A stretch of 53,861 bases of DNA from an uncultured Clostridia bacterium (GCA_947631965.1 CANRNL010000018.1:1-53861); one strand, 5' to 3'; shown: positions 14,950 through 24,193, numbered from the stretch's first letter. Translations and numbers: made by a program. Notes: generated by a model not told the origin, from the sequence alone.

Positions 14950-16653
14950 ATGCTTAGGGAACTTCATATAAAAAATGTCGCGGTCATAGACGAGGTTTCT
15001 GTCGAATTCGGCAGAGGCTTTAACGTCCTGACCGGTGAAACGGGCGCGGGAAAGTCCATCCTTATCGACTCGATAAATATGGCGCTCGGCGCGCGTTCGA
15101 GCCGAGATTTGATACGGGTCGGCGAGGAAAAGGCTGTCGTCGACACGGTATTTGAGGTAGAGGACGATGCGACGCGGGCGGAGCTGGAGGAGCTTGGCGT
15201 TGAGGTCGAGGACGGCTCCGTGTTTATGAACCGCACCATTACCGCGGACGGCAGGAGCATATGCCGCATAAACGGCAGACCCACGCCGCTTTCGGTGGTA
15301 CGCGACGCGGGCAGGCTTCTTTTGAACATTCACGGTCAGCACGATAATCACGCGCTTTTGAATCCGAAGCTGCACCTTGATTTTGTGGACAGCTACGGCG
15401 GGTTGAGCGAAATAAAGGATAAATACAGGGCGGTATATAAAGCGGTGCGGGATATTGAAAGAGAGCTTGACGAGCTGACGCGGGGCGAGGCGGAAAAGGC
15501 TCAGCGTGCGGATATGCTCAGGTTTCAAATTGAAGAAATAGACGCGGCAAAGCTTAAAGACGGCGAGGAAGAAGAACTCGAAAGCCGCAGAAAATATCTC
15601 GATAATATAGGAAAGATTGCGGGAGCGGCGTCCGAAGCGTATGAGAATCTGTATTCCGGAGACGACAGGCAGCGTTCGGCGTACGATTTGATTTCCGCCG
15701 CGCTGAAAAGCATCGGCGAGGCGGCGGAGTTTGACCCCGAATTGGAAAAGCGGTACGAGGAACTTTCGGATATACTTGTGGAGCTTGAAGAGAGCGCGCA
15801 CGATTTAAAAGACACCGCCGATAATGCGGATTTTGACCCAAATGAAATAAATTCAATCGAGGAGCGTATAAATCTTATATACGGACTCAAGCGCAAGTAT
15901 GGAAGCGGTATCGCAGAAATACTCGAATACGGAGAGCGGGCGCGCGCGGAGCTTGAAAAGATAGAAAACAGCGACGAGCATATGGCACGTCTTTCGGCCG
16001 AACTGGAGGAAAAAAAGACGAAGCTTCGCGCGGCGGCGGCGGAGCTGTCGGAAAAGCGCGGCTCGTGCGGCGCATATCTTGCGGAGCGGGTTAACGAACA
16101 GCTTCGCGAGCTTGATATGAACGTCGTGTTTGAAGTCGGAATACAGCCCAAAACAAATTCGGACGGCGAAGCGGTATATGACGCGCAGGGCGCGGAGGAC
16201 ATTGAATTTATGATTTCCGCAAATCCGAACGAGCCTATGAAGCCGCTTGCGAAAATTGCGTCGGGCGGAGAGATGTCGAGAATTATGCTTGCTCTAAAAT
16301 CGGTTTTTGCCGACAGCGACAGGGTGGAGACTTTGATTTTCGATGAGATTGACACCGGTATAAGCGGACGTGCGGCACAGCGCGTAGCCGAAAAGCTGAA
16401 GTCGCTGTCCGAAAAGCGTCAGACGCTTTGCATAACTCATTTGGCGCAAATTGCGAGTATGGCGGACAGCCACTATCTTATAGAGAAAAACGTGGACGGC
16501 GAGCGGGCTTTTACAAAGGTCACACAGCTTGAAGAAAACGAGCGGGTGCGGGAGCTTGCGCGTATAATCGGCGGAGTCAAGGTCACCGACCTCACATTAA
16601 AGAGTGCGCGTGAAATGCTGAATATGGCGCACCATGGGGAACATCTTATTTAA
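14950..16653 (+). CDS. recN: DNA repair protein RecN
   Basis: SMC-like ATPase that acts early at double-strand breaks. The 567-aa protein starts with LRELHIKNVAVIDEVSVEFG and Walker A GETGAGKSILIDSINMALG. A long coiled-coil middle (about 150-370) rich in Glu, Lys and Arg follows. The C-terminal lobe has signature IASGGEMSRIMLALK, Walker B TLIFDEIDTGISG and the following ITHLAQIA. ATG follows AGGTAAAGG. Near-contiguous with nadK; the next gene starts just past its stop, with its ribosome binding site overlapping the end of recN. Confidence 0.96.
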   Translation: MLRELHIKNVAVIDEVSVEFGRGFNVLTGETGAGKSILIDSINMALGARSSRDLIRVGEEKAVVDTVFEVEDDATRAELEELGVEVEDGSVFMNRTITADGRSICRINGRPTPLSVVRDAGRLLLNIHGQHDNHALLNPKLHLDFVDSYGGLSEIKDKYRAVYKAVRDIERELDELTRGEAEKAQRADMLRFQIEEIDAAKLKDGEEEELESRRKYLDNIGKIAGAASEAYENLYSGDDRQRSAYDLISAALKSIGEAAEFDPELEKRYEELSDILVELEESAHDLKDTADNADFDPNEINSIEERINLIYGLKRKYGSGIAEILEYGERARAELEKIENSDEHMARLSAELEEKKTKLRAAAAELSEKRGSCGAYLAERVNEQLRELDMNVVFEVGIQPKTNSDGEAVYDAQGAEDIEFMISANPNEPMKPLAKIASGGEMSRIMLALKSVFADSDRVETLIFDEIDTGISGRAAQRVAEKLKSLSEKRQTLCITHLAQIASMADSHYLIEKNVDGERAFTKVTQLEENERVRELARIIGGVKVTDLTLKSAREMLNMAHHGEHLI

Positions 16654-16666
16654 GGAGTGTCGAAAA

Positions 16667-17056
16667 TTGGAAAAGATTGGAGTTATCGCTGAGGCGACAG
16701 AGGAAAAAATGAAAATCAAGGTCGCGCGCGACCACGCGTGCGGCGGTAACTGCGCTCAGTGCCTCAGCTGCGCGGGGCGCGAACTGTATCTCGAAGCCGA
16801 CAATACGGGCGGCTTCAAGGCAGGAGAACAGGTTAGAATATTGATGGAGGACCCCGTATTTTATAAACGGCTGCTCGGCGGCTACGCTCTGCCGACGGTT
16901 ATGTTTGTTTTGGGCGTTATCCTCGGATATATGCTTTCAAGAAGCGACGCGGTGTCGGCGCTGTCGGGCATTGTTTTGCTGTTTGCGACGATTTTTTGCC
17001 AGAGAATATTCTTCAAAAATAAAAGCAGAGCATTCAGGGTTGAAAAAATAAAATAA
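16667..17056 (+). CDS. RseC/MucC-family membrane protein
   Basis: Small membrane protein of the SoxR-reducing/RseC family. The 129-aa product has a cysteine cluster CGGNCAQCLSC (about residues 24-34), typical of the family, then a beta-rich part. Two transmembrane helices (about 70-90 and 95-112) are followed by a short basic tail. I chose the TTG at 16667 because AAGGAG lies about 11 bases upstream; an earlier ATG at 16634 lies inside recN. In clostridia relatives often accompany electron-transfer complexes; here it trails recN, so its partner is not clear. A terminator follows. Confidence 0.8.
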   Translation: MEKIGVIAEATEEKMKIKVARDHACGGNCAQCLSCAGRELYLEADNTGGFKAGEQVRILMEDPVFYKRLLGGYALPTVMFVLGVILGYMLSRSDAVSALSGIVLLFATIFCQRIFFKNKSRAFRVEKIK

Positions 17057-17074
17057 AAAAATTTCCAAATTGTA

Positions 17075-17102
17075 TTGACTAATTGAATAAAAGTGATATA
17101 AT
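17075..17102 (+). promoter_or_regulatory. promoter of the ATPase/oxidoreductase operon
   Basis: TTGACT at 17075-17080 and TATAAT at 17097-17102 with 16 bases between. The last two bases of the -10 box are the first two of the terminator stem that follows, so promoter and terminator are interleaved. Confidence 0.75.
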
Positions 17103-17137
17103 AAATACAATATTTCGGTATTGTATTTATTTTTTTA
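17101..17137 (+). terminator. terminator of the dxs-recN-rseC operon, overlapping a promoter
   Basis: ATAAATACAATA and TATTGTATTTAT form a perfect 12-bp AT-rich stem with a TTTCGG loop and are followed by seven T. A transcript initiated at the overlapping promoter would start near 17109 and lack most of the left arm, so it would escape this terminator. An imperfect AT-rich inverted repeat (ACATTTT ... AAAATGT, 17137-17174) follows. Confidence 0.8.
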
Positions 17138-17225
17138 CATTTTTCAAATAATATCAATAATATTTTGAAAATGTAATAAAGCTACAATGCAGAAAATAAA
17201 TCTTTAAATAATTATAGAGGTTTTT

Positions 17226-17888
17226 ATGCGCAAGCCAAAAAGAATTTCTGTGTTTACCGGACACTACGGAAGCGGAAAGACCGAGGTTTCGGTGAATTAT
17301 GCGATATGGCTCAAAGAAACGACAAAAAAGGACGTTGTTCTTATAGATATGGATATTGTAAACCCGTTTTTTCGTTCGTCGGACGTTGCCGAAACGCTTT
17401 CGGCGCACGGAGTGCGCCTTATAGCGTCAGTTTTTGCGGGCTCGGCGGTCGAAAATCCGTCTCTGCCGTCAGAGATAAACTCGGTCTTTGACAACGACGA
17501 ATGTTTGGCGGTGTTCGACGTGGGCGGAGGAGATGACGGCGCGGTGCCGCTCGGTCGGTATCGCTCCCGCTTTTATGCGGAGGATTACGATATGTTCTTT
17601 GTGCTTAACGAAAGACGCCCGATGACGCACAGCGCACAGAGCGCGGTTGAAGAATTTTACGATTTGGAAAGAGCGTCGGGGCTTAAATATACGGGAATTG
17701 TGAATAACACTCATTTAAAGTACCTTACTTCCGCTAAGAACGTCCTTGACGGGTACGCGCTCGCCGAGGAAGTTTCAAAGCGGTGCGGCTTGCCGATTTG
17801 CTTCAGCAGCGGCACGGCCGAGGTACTTCATACTTTGCCCGCGGGCTTTGGCGGAGAGCTTTTTCCGCTTAAACTGCGTATAGACTGA
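17226..17888 (+). CDS. P-loop ATPase, CobQ/MinD/ParA-like
   Basis: A 220-aa soluble P-loop protein. Walker A is GHYGSGKTEVSVNYA, followed by VLIDMDIVNPFFRSSD, and the third strand reads AVFDVGGGDDGA. It resembles MinD/CobQ-type dimeric ATPases, but lacks the deviant-lysine KGGxGK form. It is the first gene of an operon with four oxidoreductase subunits, 27 bases before the ferredoxin subunit. A chaperone or metal-cluster delivery role for that enzyme is possible, but this rests on gene order only. ATG has AGAGG eight bases upstream. Confidence 0.75.
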   Translation: MRKPKRISVFTGHYGSGKTEVSVNYAIWLKETTKKDVVLIDMDIVNPFFRSSDVAETLSAHGVRLIASVFAGSAVENPSLPSEINSVFDNDECLAVFDVGGGDDGAVPLGRYRSRFYAEDYDMFFVLNERRPMTHSAQSAVEEFYDLERASGLKYTGIVNNTHLKYLTSAKNVLDGYALAEEVSKRCGLPICFSSGTAEVLHTLPAGFGGELFPLKLRID

Positions 17889-17915
17889 TGTATAAGCCGA
17901 GGAGATGATTAAAAT

Positions 17916-18122
17916 ATGGCGGTTGTAACTTTTAACGAGGACAGGTGTAAAGGGTGCGGGCTTTGCGAGACGGTGTGCCCGAAGAAAATCGTAAAAACGG
18001 CGATGGACAGAACCAATGTAAAGGGCTTTCACCCCGCGGCGGTGACAAATCAAGCCGAGTGTATAGGCTGCGCTTTTTGCGCGCAGATTTGTCCCGATTG
18101 TGTGATAACGGTGGAAAAATAG
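17916..18122 (+). CDS. 2-oxoacid:ferredoxin oxidoreductase, delta (ferredoxin) subunit
   Basis: A 68-aa two-cluster ferredoxin with CKGCGLCETVCP and CIGCAFCAQICP, each able to hold a [4Fe-4S] cluster. It would pass electrons from the TPP subunit to external ferredoxin. Small size and position immediately before the alpha subunit fit the delta subunit of KOR/VOR-type enzymes. ATG follows GAGGAGATG. Operon: P-loop ATPase, delta, alpha, beta, gamma. Confidence 0.9.
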   Translation: MAVVTFNEDRCKGCGLCETVCPKKIVKTAMDRTNVKGFHPAAVTNQAECIGCAFCAQICPDCVITVEK

Positions 18123-18150
18123 CTCAAAACAGCAGTAGGAGGGTATTGCT

Positions 18151-19230
18151 ATGGCGGAAAAATTTTTGATGAAGGGCAACGAAGCTGTTGCCGAAGCCGC
18201 GATAAGGTCGGGCTGCCGCTACTTTTTCGGCTATCCGATAACGCCTCAGACCGAGCTTGCGGCTTATATGGCAAAGAATATGCCAAAGCGCGGCGGAGTG
18301 TTCTTGCAGGCGGAAAGCGAAATCGCAGCTATAAATATGGTTTACGGCGCGGCGGGTGCGGGCGCGAGAGCGATGACAAGCTCGTCAAGCCCCGGAATAA
18401 GTCTGAAGCAGGAGGGCATTTCGTATATCGCGGGAGCGGATTTGCCGTGCGTAATAGTAAATATGGCGCGCGGAGGTCCGGGACTCGGAAGTATTCAAGG
18501 CTCTCAGGCGGATTATTTTCAGGCGACAAAAGGCGGAGGGCACGGAGATTACCATATGCTTGTTTTCGCACCCAACTCGGTTCAGGAGCTTGTGGATATG
18601 ACCGCGCGGGCGTTCGATAAGGCGGACGAATATCGTATGCCCGCTATGATTTTGGGCGACGGTATGCTCGGACAAATGATGGAACCGGTTGGATTTTTCG
18701 AGCCGAAGGAGCCGGAGGAGCTTCCGAAAAAGGAGTGGGCGACCGACGGCACCGGAATGAAGAGAAAGAAGAACATAATAAACTCTCTTTATCTGGAGTC
18801 GGAAATCCTGGAAAGGCTCAACATCGAGAGATACGAAAGGTATGCGCAAATATGCGAGAGAGAGCCTTTGTTTGAGGAAATAAACACCGAGGACGCCGAA
18901 ATTATTATTACGGCTTACGGAATGTCGGCAAGAATCGCGGTATCGGCGATGACCGCGCTCAGAAAAGAGGGCGTGCGGGTCGGAATCATAAGACCCATAA
19001 CGCTGTGGCCGTTCCCGTCCGAGATATTCGCCCGACGCGCGGCAAACGCAAAAGCGTTTTTATGCGTTGAGATGAGTATGGGGCAGATGGTCGAGGACGT
19101 GCGTCTCGCGGTAGACGGGAAACGTCCGGTTTACTTCTGCGGACGCACCGGCGGAATGACGGTCGAGCCCGACGCGGTATATGAAGAGGTAAAAAGAATT
19201 TTGAAGTTAAAAACGGCGGGAGGAATGTAA
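18151..19230 (+). CDS. 2-oxoacid:ferredoxin oxidoreductase, alpha subunit (VorB/KorA-like)
   Basis: Pyrimidine-binding subunit of a CoA-dependent 2-oxoacid decarboxylase of anaerobes. The 359-aa protein begins with MKGNEAVAEAAIRSGCRYFFGYPITPQTELAAYM, and has the conserved QAESEIAAINMVYGAAGAG and TSSSSPGISLKQEGISYIAGADLP. A C-terminal transketolase-like domain follows. It most resembles VorB, the branched-chain 2-oxoacid enzyme, but substrate (2-oxoisovalerate against 2-oxoglutarate) cannot be settled by reading. The beta gene starts one base after its stop. Confidence 0.92.
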   Translation: MAEKFLMKGNEAVAEAAIRSGCRYFFGYPITPQTELAAYMAKNMPKRGGVFLQAESEIAAINMVYGAAGAGARAMTSSSSPGISLKQEGISYIAGADLPCVIVNMARGGPGLGSIQGSQADYFQATKGGGHGDYHMLVFAPNSVQELVDMTARAFDKADEYRMPAMILGDGMLGQMMEPVGFFEPKEPEELPKKEWATDGTGMKRKKNIINSLYLESEILERLNIERYERYAQICEREPLFEEINTEDAEIIITAYGMSARIAVSAMTALRKEGVRVGIIRPITLWPFPSEIFARRAANAKAFLCVEMSMGQMVEDVRLAVDGKRPVYFCGRTGGMTVEPDAVYEEVKRILKLKTAGGM

Positions 19231-19231
19231 A

Positions 19232-19969
19232 ATGGCAACGGTTTTCAAAAGACCTCACCCGCTCAGTGACGTTTCAAACACTTACTGTCCGGGCTGTACT
19301 CACGGCATAATACACAGGCTTGCGGCGGAGGTAATAGAAGAGCTTGGGATAGAAGGCGACACCATCGGTGTTGCGCCGGTCGGATGCAGTGTTGTGGCGT
19401 ATAACTTTTTTGAGTTTGACGTTCAGCAGGCGGCGCACGGACGCGCTCCCGCGGTCGCCACGGGAATAAAAAGAGTTCACCCTGATAAGTTTGTATTTAC
19501 ATATCAGGGTGACGGCGACCTCGCGGCAATCGGTACGGCGGAGACGGTACACGCGGCGGCGCGGGGAGAGAATATCAGCATCATATTCGTAAACAATGCG
19601 ATTTACGGTATGACGGGAGGTCAGATGGCTCCGACCTCTCTCGTGGGGCAGGTCACGCAGACAACGCCGTACGGCAGGAAAATCGAGAATCAGGGCTATC
19701 CGATAAAAGTGTGCGAAATGCTGTCCACAATAGAGGGTGCGGCTTATATCGAGCGCGTTTCGGTCGACAGCATACCGAACATAAAAAAGACGAAAGCGGC
19801 GATAAGAAATGCGTTTGAGTGTCAGCTTGACAAAAAGGGCTTTTCTCTTGTCGAAATTTTGTCCACTTGTCCGACAAACTGGGGTATGGAACCCGCCGAG
19901 GCTATGGAGTGGCTGCGCGAAAATATGATGAAGCAGTATCCGCTCGGAGTTTATTGCGACAAGCGATAA
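19232..19969 (+). CDS. 2-oxoacid:ferredoxin oxidoreductase, beta (TPP-binding) subunit
   Basis: Binds thiamine diphosphate and carries out the decarboxylation chemistry with the alpha subunit. The 245-aa protein has YCPGCTHGIIHRL at the N-terminus, GCSVVAYNFFEFD, and the cofactor-binding motif GDGDLAAIGTAETVHAAARGENISIIFVNN. The next stretch is IYGMTGGQMAPTSLVGQ. Length and motifs match KorB/VorA. ATG follows GGGAGG, and the one-base gap to alpha suggests coupled translation. A 71-base AT-rich gap precedes the gamma gene. Confidence 0.93.
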   Translation: MATVFKRPHPLSDVSNTYCPGCTHGIIHRLAAEVIEELGIEGDTIGVAPVGCSVVAYNFFEFDVQQAAHGRAPAVATGIKRVHPDKFVFTYQGDGDLAAIGTAETVHAAARGENISIIFVNNAIYGMTGGQMAPTSLVGQVTQTTPYGRKIENQGYPIKVCEMLSTIEGAAYIERVSVDSIPNIKKTKAAIRNAFECQLDKKGFSLVEILSTCPTNWGMEPAEAMEWLRENMMKQYPLGVYCDKR

Positions 19970-19992
19970 AAATATAATTTTTAAATTTTATG

Positions 19993-20021
19993 TTGATATA
20001 TTATTAAATTTATTATAAAAT
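19993..20021 (+). promoter_or_regulatory. possible internal promoter before the gamma subunit
   Basis: TTGATA (19993-19998) and TAAAAT (20016-20021) with a 17-base spacer in a very AT-rich gap. AT-richness makes chance matches likely. Confidence 0.3.
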
Positions 20022-20040
20022 AAAAAGGAAGTGCAGTATT

Positions 20041-20571
20041 ATGGCTGAAATTATGCTTGCGGGCTTCGGCGGACAGGGAGTTCTGTTCGCGGGAAAGGTG
20101 ATAGCAAAGGCGGGTATGGAGGCGCTGAAAAATGTTTCGTGGCTTCCGTCCTACGGTCCCGAAATGAGAGGAGGAACCTGTAACTGCAAGGTTATAGTCT
20201 CAGACGGACAAATTGCTTCGCCCGATATAGCGGAGCCGGATTTTCTGCTTGCGATGAACGCTCCCTCTCTCGATAAATTTGAGGGAAAGGTCAGAGCGGG
20301 CGGCACTATCATTATGGACAGTTCTCTTATAGACAGTAAAAGAACATTCCGCAAAGACGTTAATATCGTATGTATCCCCGCAAAGAAAATTGCGGAGAAG
20401 ATAGGCGACGGCAGGCTCGGAAATATGGTTATGACGGGCTGCTTCATAAGCCGTTACGGAAAAATACCGCTTGCGAAGGTTGTGGATTGTATGCGTCGCA
20501 GCGTTTCAAAGGCGAAGTCGTCTCTTGCGGAGCTTAACATAAAAATGCTTAAGGCGGGTTATGCGTTTTAG
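20041..20571 (+). CDS. 2-oxoacid:ferredoxin oxidoreductase, gamma subunit
   Basis: A 176-aa subunit with the family start EIMLAGFGGQGVLFAGKVIAKAGM and the segment WLPSYGPEMRGGTCNCKVIVSD. This subunit helps bind CoA and completes the four-subunit enzyme. ATG follows AAGGAAG. It closes the operon that starts with the P-loop ATPase at 17226. The downstream ABC-F gene starts 26 bases later and may be cotranscribed. Confidence 0.92.
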   Translation: MAEIMLAGFGGQGVLFAGKVIAKAGMEALKNVSWLPSYGPEMRGGTCNCKVIVSDGQIASPDIAEPDFLLAMNAPSLDKFEGKVRAGGTIIMDSSLIDSKRTFRKDVNIVCIPAKKIAEKIGDGRLGNMVMTGCFISRYGKIPLAKVVDCMRRSVSKAKSSLAELNIKMLKAGYAF

Positions 20572-20597
20572 GCGCAGGAGTTGTTAAAGAGCCGACA

Positions 20598-22502
20598 ATG
20601 CTAATATCGACAGAAAATTTATCCAAGAGCTTCGGCGATAAGCAAGTGTTAAAAAACATCAATATGACCGTAGAGGAAAAATGCCGCTACGGTCTTATTG
20701 GCGTTAACGGGGCGGGAAAGTCAACCCTGCTCGATATAATCACCGGCGCGGCGGAGGATTATGAGGGTGAAGTTTACATAAACCAAAATGCGGCGATAGG
20801 ATTTCTGCGTCAGAACAGCGGACTTGACCGCGGCAATTCGATAGAGGAAGAAATGCGCGGCGTATTTTCGGACGTGTTTGAAACGGAGCGTGAAATGCGC
20901 GAGCTGGAGCGAAAAATGGAGGGCTTGCCGCCCGAAGAGCTTCGCGCGGTCAACGCCGAGTATATGAAAAAGCAGGCTTATTTCGACAGCCGCGACGGTT
21001 ACGGAACGGAGGTCAAAATAAAAACCGTACTAAGCGGAATGGGATTTGGCGGATATGATTTGTCAATGTCGGTATCGAAGCTGTCCGGCGGTGAGAAAAC
21101 AAGGCTTGCTATCGCAAAGCTTCTGCTTGAAGAACCCGATTTGCTTATTTTGGACGAGCCTACCAACCACCTTGATTTTAAAATGCTCGGCTGGCTGGAG
21201 GATTATTTGTCCTCGTACAGCGGAGCGCTTTTGGTGGTTTCGCACGACAGATATTTTTTAAACAAGGTCGCCGACAACATATTTGAAATCGAGCGCGGCA
21301 AGCTGGAGAGCTATAAGGGCAATTATTCGGCGTATCTGGTGCAGAAGGCGGAGCGGCTGGAGCGCAGGCAAAAGGAATACGAGATGCAGCAGATGCAGAT
21401 AGCGCAGATGAAAACCTATATAGATAAGAATATCGCGCGCGCGTCAACGTCGGCGTCCGCAAAGTCGAGAATTAAGGCTCTTGAAAATATGGAGCTTGTC
21501 GAAAAGCCCGAAGGCGATATAAAGACAATGCACATTAAGTTTTCTTATAAGGGTACGCCGTATAAGGATGTGCTGAGAACCGAGGGCTTGTGCGTCGGCG
21601 TGGGCGGCAGGACGCTTTGCGAAAATATAGACCTCGACATAAAGCGCGGGGATAAAATTGCGATTATAGGGGAAAACGGCATAGGAAAGTCGTCGCTGCT
21701 TAAAACACTTCTCGGAATCATACCGCCGTACGGCGGAGAGTATAAGTGGGGAAAGAATACGAAAATCAGCTTTTACGAGCAGGAGAACGCCAACCTCGAT
21801 TACGGCAAAACCGTGTTCGACGAGCTTCGCGGCAAATTCCCGAACGCTTTGGACACAGAGCTTCGCCGCGCTCTCGGCTCGGTGCTGTTTAGCGGCGAAA
21901 ACGTGTTTAAGACCATTGATAAAATCAGCGGCGGCGAGAGGGCGAAGCTGGCGCTGTGCGAAATTATGCTCGAACACGCAAACGTCATACTGCTTGACGA
22001 GCCGACCAACCACCTCGACCTGCCCTCGCGCGAGGAATTGGAGCGCGCTCTGTGCGAGTTTGACGGCACATTGATTTTTGTTTCGCACGACAGATACTTT
22101 TTAAACAGTATTCCGTCCTTGATAATCGAAATCAAGTCGGACGGTATACAAATTTATGACGGAAATTATGAGTATTATAAAGAGCGCTCCGAATTTTTGA
22201 GCAGGGCAAACCAAACGGAAGAAAAAAGCGAAAAGCCCGAAAAGGCGGGAAAATCCGAAAAGGGCGAGGCTGTGTATCACCGCACAAAGGAGCAAAGACG
22301 CGCCGACGCGATGCGCAAGGAGCGTATCCGCGAGTTGGAGCGTCTTATTGAGGAACTGGAGGAGGAAAATCGCATTTTGGAGGAAGAAATATCGCGCGAG
22401 GAGGTATATTCCGACTATATTCTGATGAATGAAAAATGCACCGCGCTCGAAGATAACAAAAACAAGCTGGAGGAGTATTATTCGGAGCTTATAGAGTTTT
22501 AA
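20598..22502 (+). CDS. ABC-F family ATPase
   Basis: Soluble protein with two ABC ATPase domains and no membrane part; ABC-F proteins act on ribosomes in translation or antibiotic protection. The first domain has GVNGAGKSTLLDIITG, signature KLSGGEKTRLAIAKLL and LLILDEPTNHLD. An inter-domain linker of about 80 residues (PtIM region, about 240-320) is followed by a second domain with GENGIGKSSLLKTLLG, KISGGERAKLALCEIM and VILLDEPTNHLD. A charged coiled coil closes the 634 aa. Length and C-terminal coiled coil suggest a housekeeping YdiF-like member rather than a resistance protein, but this is not certain. ATG has only a weak AAAGAG upstream. Confidence 0.92.
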   Translation: MLISTENLSKSFGDKQVLKNINMTVEEKCRYGLIGVNGAGKSTLLDIITGAAEDYEGEVYINQNAAIGFLRQNSGLDRGNSIEEEMRGVFSDVFETEREMRELERKMEGLPPEELRAVNAEYMKKQAYFDSRDGYGTEVKIKTVLSGMGFGGYDLSMSVSKLSGGEKTRLAIAKLLLEEPDLLILDEPTNHLDFKMLGWLEDYLSSYSGALLVVSHDRYFLNKVADNIFEIERGKLESYKGNYSAYLVQKAERLERRQKEYEMQQMQIAQMKTYIDKNIARASTSASAKSRIKALENMELVEKPEGDIKTMHIKFSYKGTPYKDVLRTEGLCVGVGGRTLCENIDLDIKRGDKIAIIGENGIGKSSLLKTLLGIIPPYGGEYKWGKNTKISFYEQENANLDYGKTVFDELRGKFPNALDTELRRALGSVLFSGENVFKTIDKISGGERAKLALCEIMLEHANVILLDEPTNHLDLPSREELERALCEFDGTLIFVSHDRYFLNSIPSLIIEIKSDGIQIYDGNYEYYKERSEFLSRANQTEEKSEKPEKAGKSEKGEAVYHRTKEQRRADAMRKERIRELERLIEELEEENRILEEEISREEVYSDYILMNEKCTALEDNKNKLEEYYSELIEF

Positions 22503-22513
22503 AAACGGCGTAA

Positions 22514-22548
22514 AGCGGCACGGCGGAACAATGTGCCGCTCGTTTTTT
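22514..22548 (+). terminator. Rho-independent terminator after the ABC-F gene
   Basis: AGCGGCAC and GTGCCGCT form an eight-bp stem with an 11-base loop; CG and six T follow. Confidence 0.85.
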
Positions 22549-22607
22549 GATACGGGCAAATCACGGTTTGTTTAATAATTTTTAATAATTTTGTAAACTT
22601 AAAAGCC

Positions 22608-22636
22608 TTGACATACCATATGGATTGCACTATACT
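22608..22636 (+). promoter_or_regulatory. promoter of proS
   Basis: TTGACA at 22608-22613 and TATACT at 22631-22636 with a 17-base spacer. The leader is only about 26 bases, too short for a T-box. Upstream lies TTAATAATTTTGTAA (22582-22596), a 15-mer also present before htrA. Confidence 0.85.
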
Positions 22637-22668
22637 AATAAATATATTGAATTTGAGGAGTGCGGATA

Positions 22669-24102
22669 TTGAAAGAGAAAAAGGTTGTAGAAGAAATTAC
22701 GTCAATGAGCGAGGATTTTGCTCAGTGGTATACCGATATAATAAAAAAGACCCAGCTTATCGAATATTCCGGAGTGCGCGGCTGTATGATACTTCAGCCC
22801 TATGGCTTTGCCATTTGGGAGAATATTCAAAAGGGGCTTGACGAGAGATTTAAGGCTACCGGTCACGAAAACGTATGTATGCCTATGTTTATTCCCGAAA
22901 GCCTTTTGCAAAAAGAGAAGGACCACGTCGAAGGCTTTGCGCCCGAAGTGGCTTGGGTCACTCACGGCGGTTCGGAGAAGCTGCCGGAGCGTCTTTGCGT
23001 GCGCCCGACCTCCGAAACACTCTTTTGCGATTACTATGCGAAAATCATACAGTCATACCGCGACCTTCCCAAGCTGTATAATCAGTGGGTGAGCGTTGTG
23101 CGCTGGGAAAAGACGACCCGTCCTTTCCTCAGAAACTGCGAATTTTTGTGGCAGGAGGGTCATACGGCTCACGCCACCGCAGAGGAAGCGCAGGAGGAAA
23201 CCATAAAAATGCTCAACGTCTACGCGGATTTCTGCGAGAATATGCTTGCGATTCCCGTGATAAAGGGTCAGAAAACCGAGAAAGAAAAGTTTGCGGGCGC
23301 GCACGCGACCTATACGATAGAGAGCCTTATGCATGACGGAAAGGCGCTTCAGTCGGGTACGAGCCATAACTTCGGCGACGGATTCGCAAAGGCGTTCGGA
23401 ATACAGTTCTCGGATGAAAACAACGAGCTTCAATACGTTCATCAGACCTCGTGGGGTATGTCAACCAGAATCATCGGCGGAATTATTATGGTTCACGGCG
23501 ACGATAAAGGGCTCAAGCTCCCGCCGCGAATCGCGCCCGTTCAGGTCATCGTAATTCCGATAGCTCAGCACAAAGAAGGCGTAATCGACGCTGCGGAGGC
23601 TCTTTGCGCCAAACTTTCAAAGACCGCGCGCACAAAGCTTGATAAAAGCGACAAGACCGCGGGCTGGAAGTTCAGCGAATACGAGATGCGCGGAGTGCCG
23701 CTCAGAGTCGAGATAGGACCCAAGGATATAGAGAAAAATCAGGCGGTTCTGGTGCGCCGCGACACGGGAGAGAAAATCTTCGCGTCGCTCGACGGCATTG
23801 AGGATACCGTTTCGGATTTGCTTGACAAGATACACGACAATATGTTTGAAACGGCGAGAGCGCACCGCGAGGAAATGACGTCGGTTGCGAAAAGCTATGA
23901 CGAATTTAAGGATATAATCGCCGAAAAGGGCGGATTTGTAAAAGCTATGTGGTGCGGAGACGTAGCCTGCGAGGAAAAAATCAAGGAGGAAACCACCGCC
24001 ACCGCAAGGTGCATACCGTTTGAACAGGAGCATATTTCGGACGTCTGCGTATGCTGCGGACGCAAGGCGGAAAAAATGGTTTACTGGGGCAAGGCATATT
24101 AA
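22669..24102 (+). CDS. proS: prolyl-tRNA synthetase, archaeal/eukaryal-like short form
   Basis: Class II enzyme that charges tRNA-Pro. The 477-aa form lacks the inserted editing domain of the long bacterial type. Visible class II features are the [17 protein letters not shown] stretch, [25 protein letters not shown] with motif 2, and [17 protein letters not shown]-terminal domain follows with [18 protein letters not shown], matching the zinc-binding end of this subclass. I chose the TTG at 22669 because GAGGAG lies about ten bases upstream and the N-terminus then fits; a GTG at 22660 would overlap that site. It has its own promoter and stands alone between terminator and cdaA. Confidence 0.95.
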   Translation: MKEKKVVEEITSMSEDFAQWYTDIIKKTQLIEYSGVRGCMILQPYGFAIWENIQKGLDERFKATGHENVCMPMFIPESLLQKEKDHVEGFAPEVAWVTHGGSEKLPERLCVRPTSETLFCDYYAKIIQSYRDLPKLYNQWVSVVRWEKTTRPFLRNCEFLWQEGHTAHATAEEAQEETIKMLNVYADFCENMLAIPVIKGQKTEKEKFAGAHATYTIESLMHDGKALQSGTSHNFGDGFAKAFGIQFSDENNELQYVHQTSWGMSTRIIGGIIMVHGDDKGLKLPPRIAPVQVIVIPIAQHKEGVIDAAEALCAKLSKTARTKLDKSDKTAGWKFSEYEMRGVPLRVEIGPKDIEKNQAVLVRRDTGEKIFASLDGIEDTVSDLLDKIHDNMFETARAHREEMTSVAKSYDEFKDIIAEKGGFVKAMWCGDVACEEKIKEETTATARCIPFEQEHISDVCVCCGRKAEKMVYWGKAY

Positions 24103-24193
24103 TTTTTTTGAATGAATAATATAGTAAACAAGTTGATTTTTGATTTTAAGTAAGGCGCGTTACGCGGCTGAGCTTGCGAAAGGAGAGAGGCGT

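Noticed and set aside
22637-22668. T-box leader before proS.
   Set aside because: The promoter lies only about 30 bases before the start codon, so no T-box can fit.
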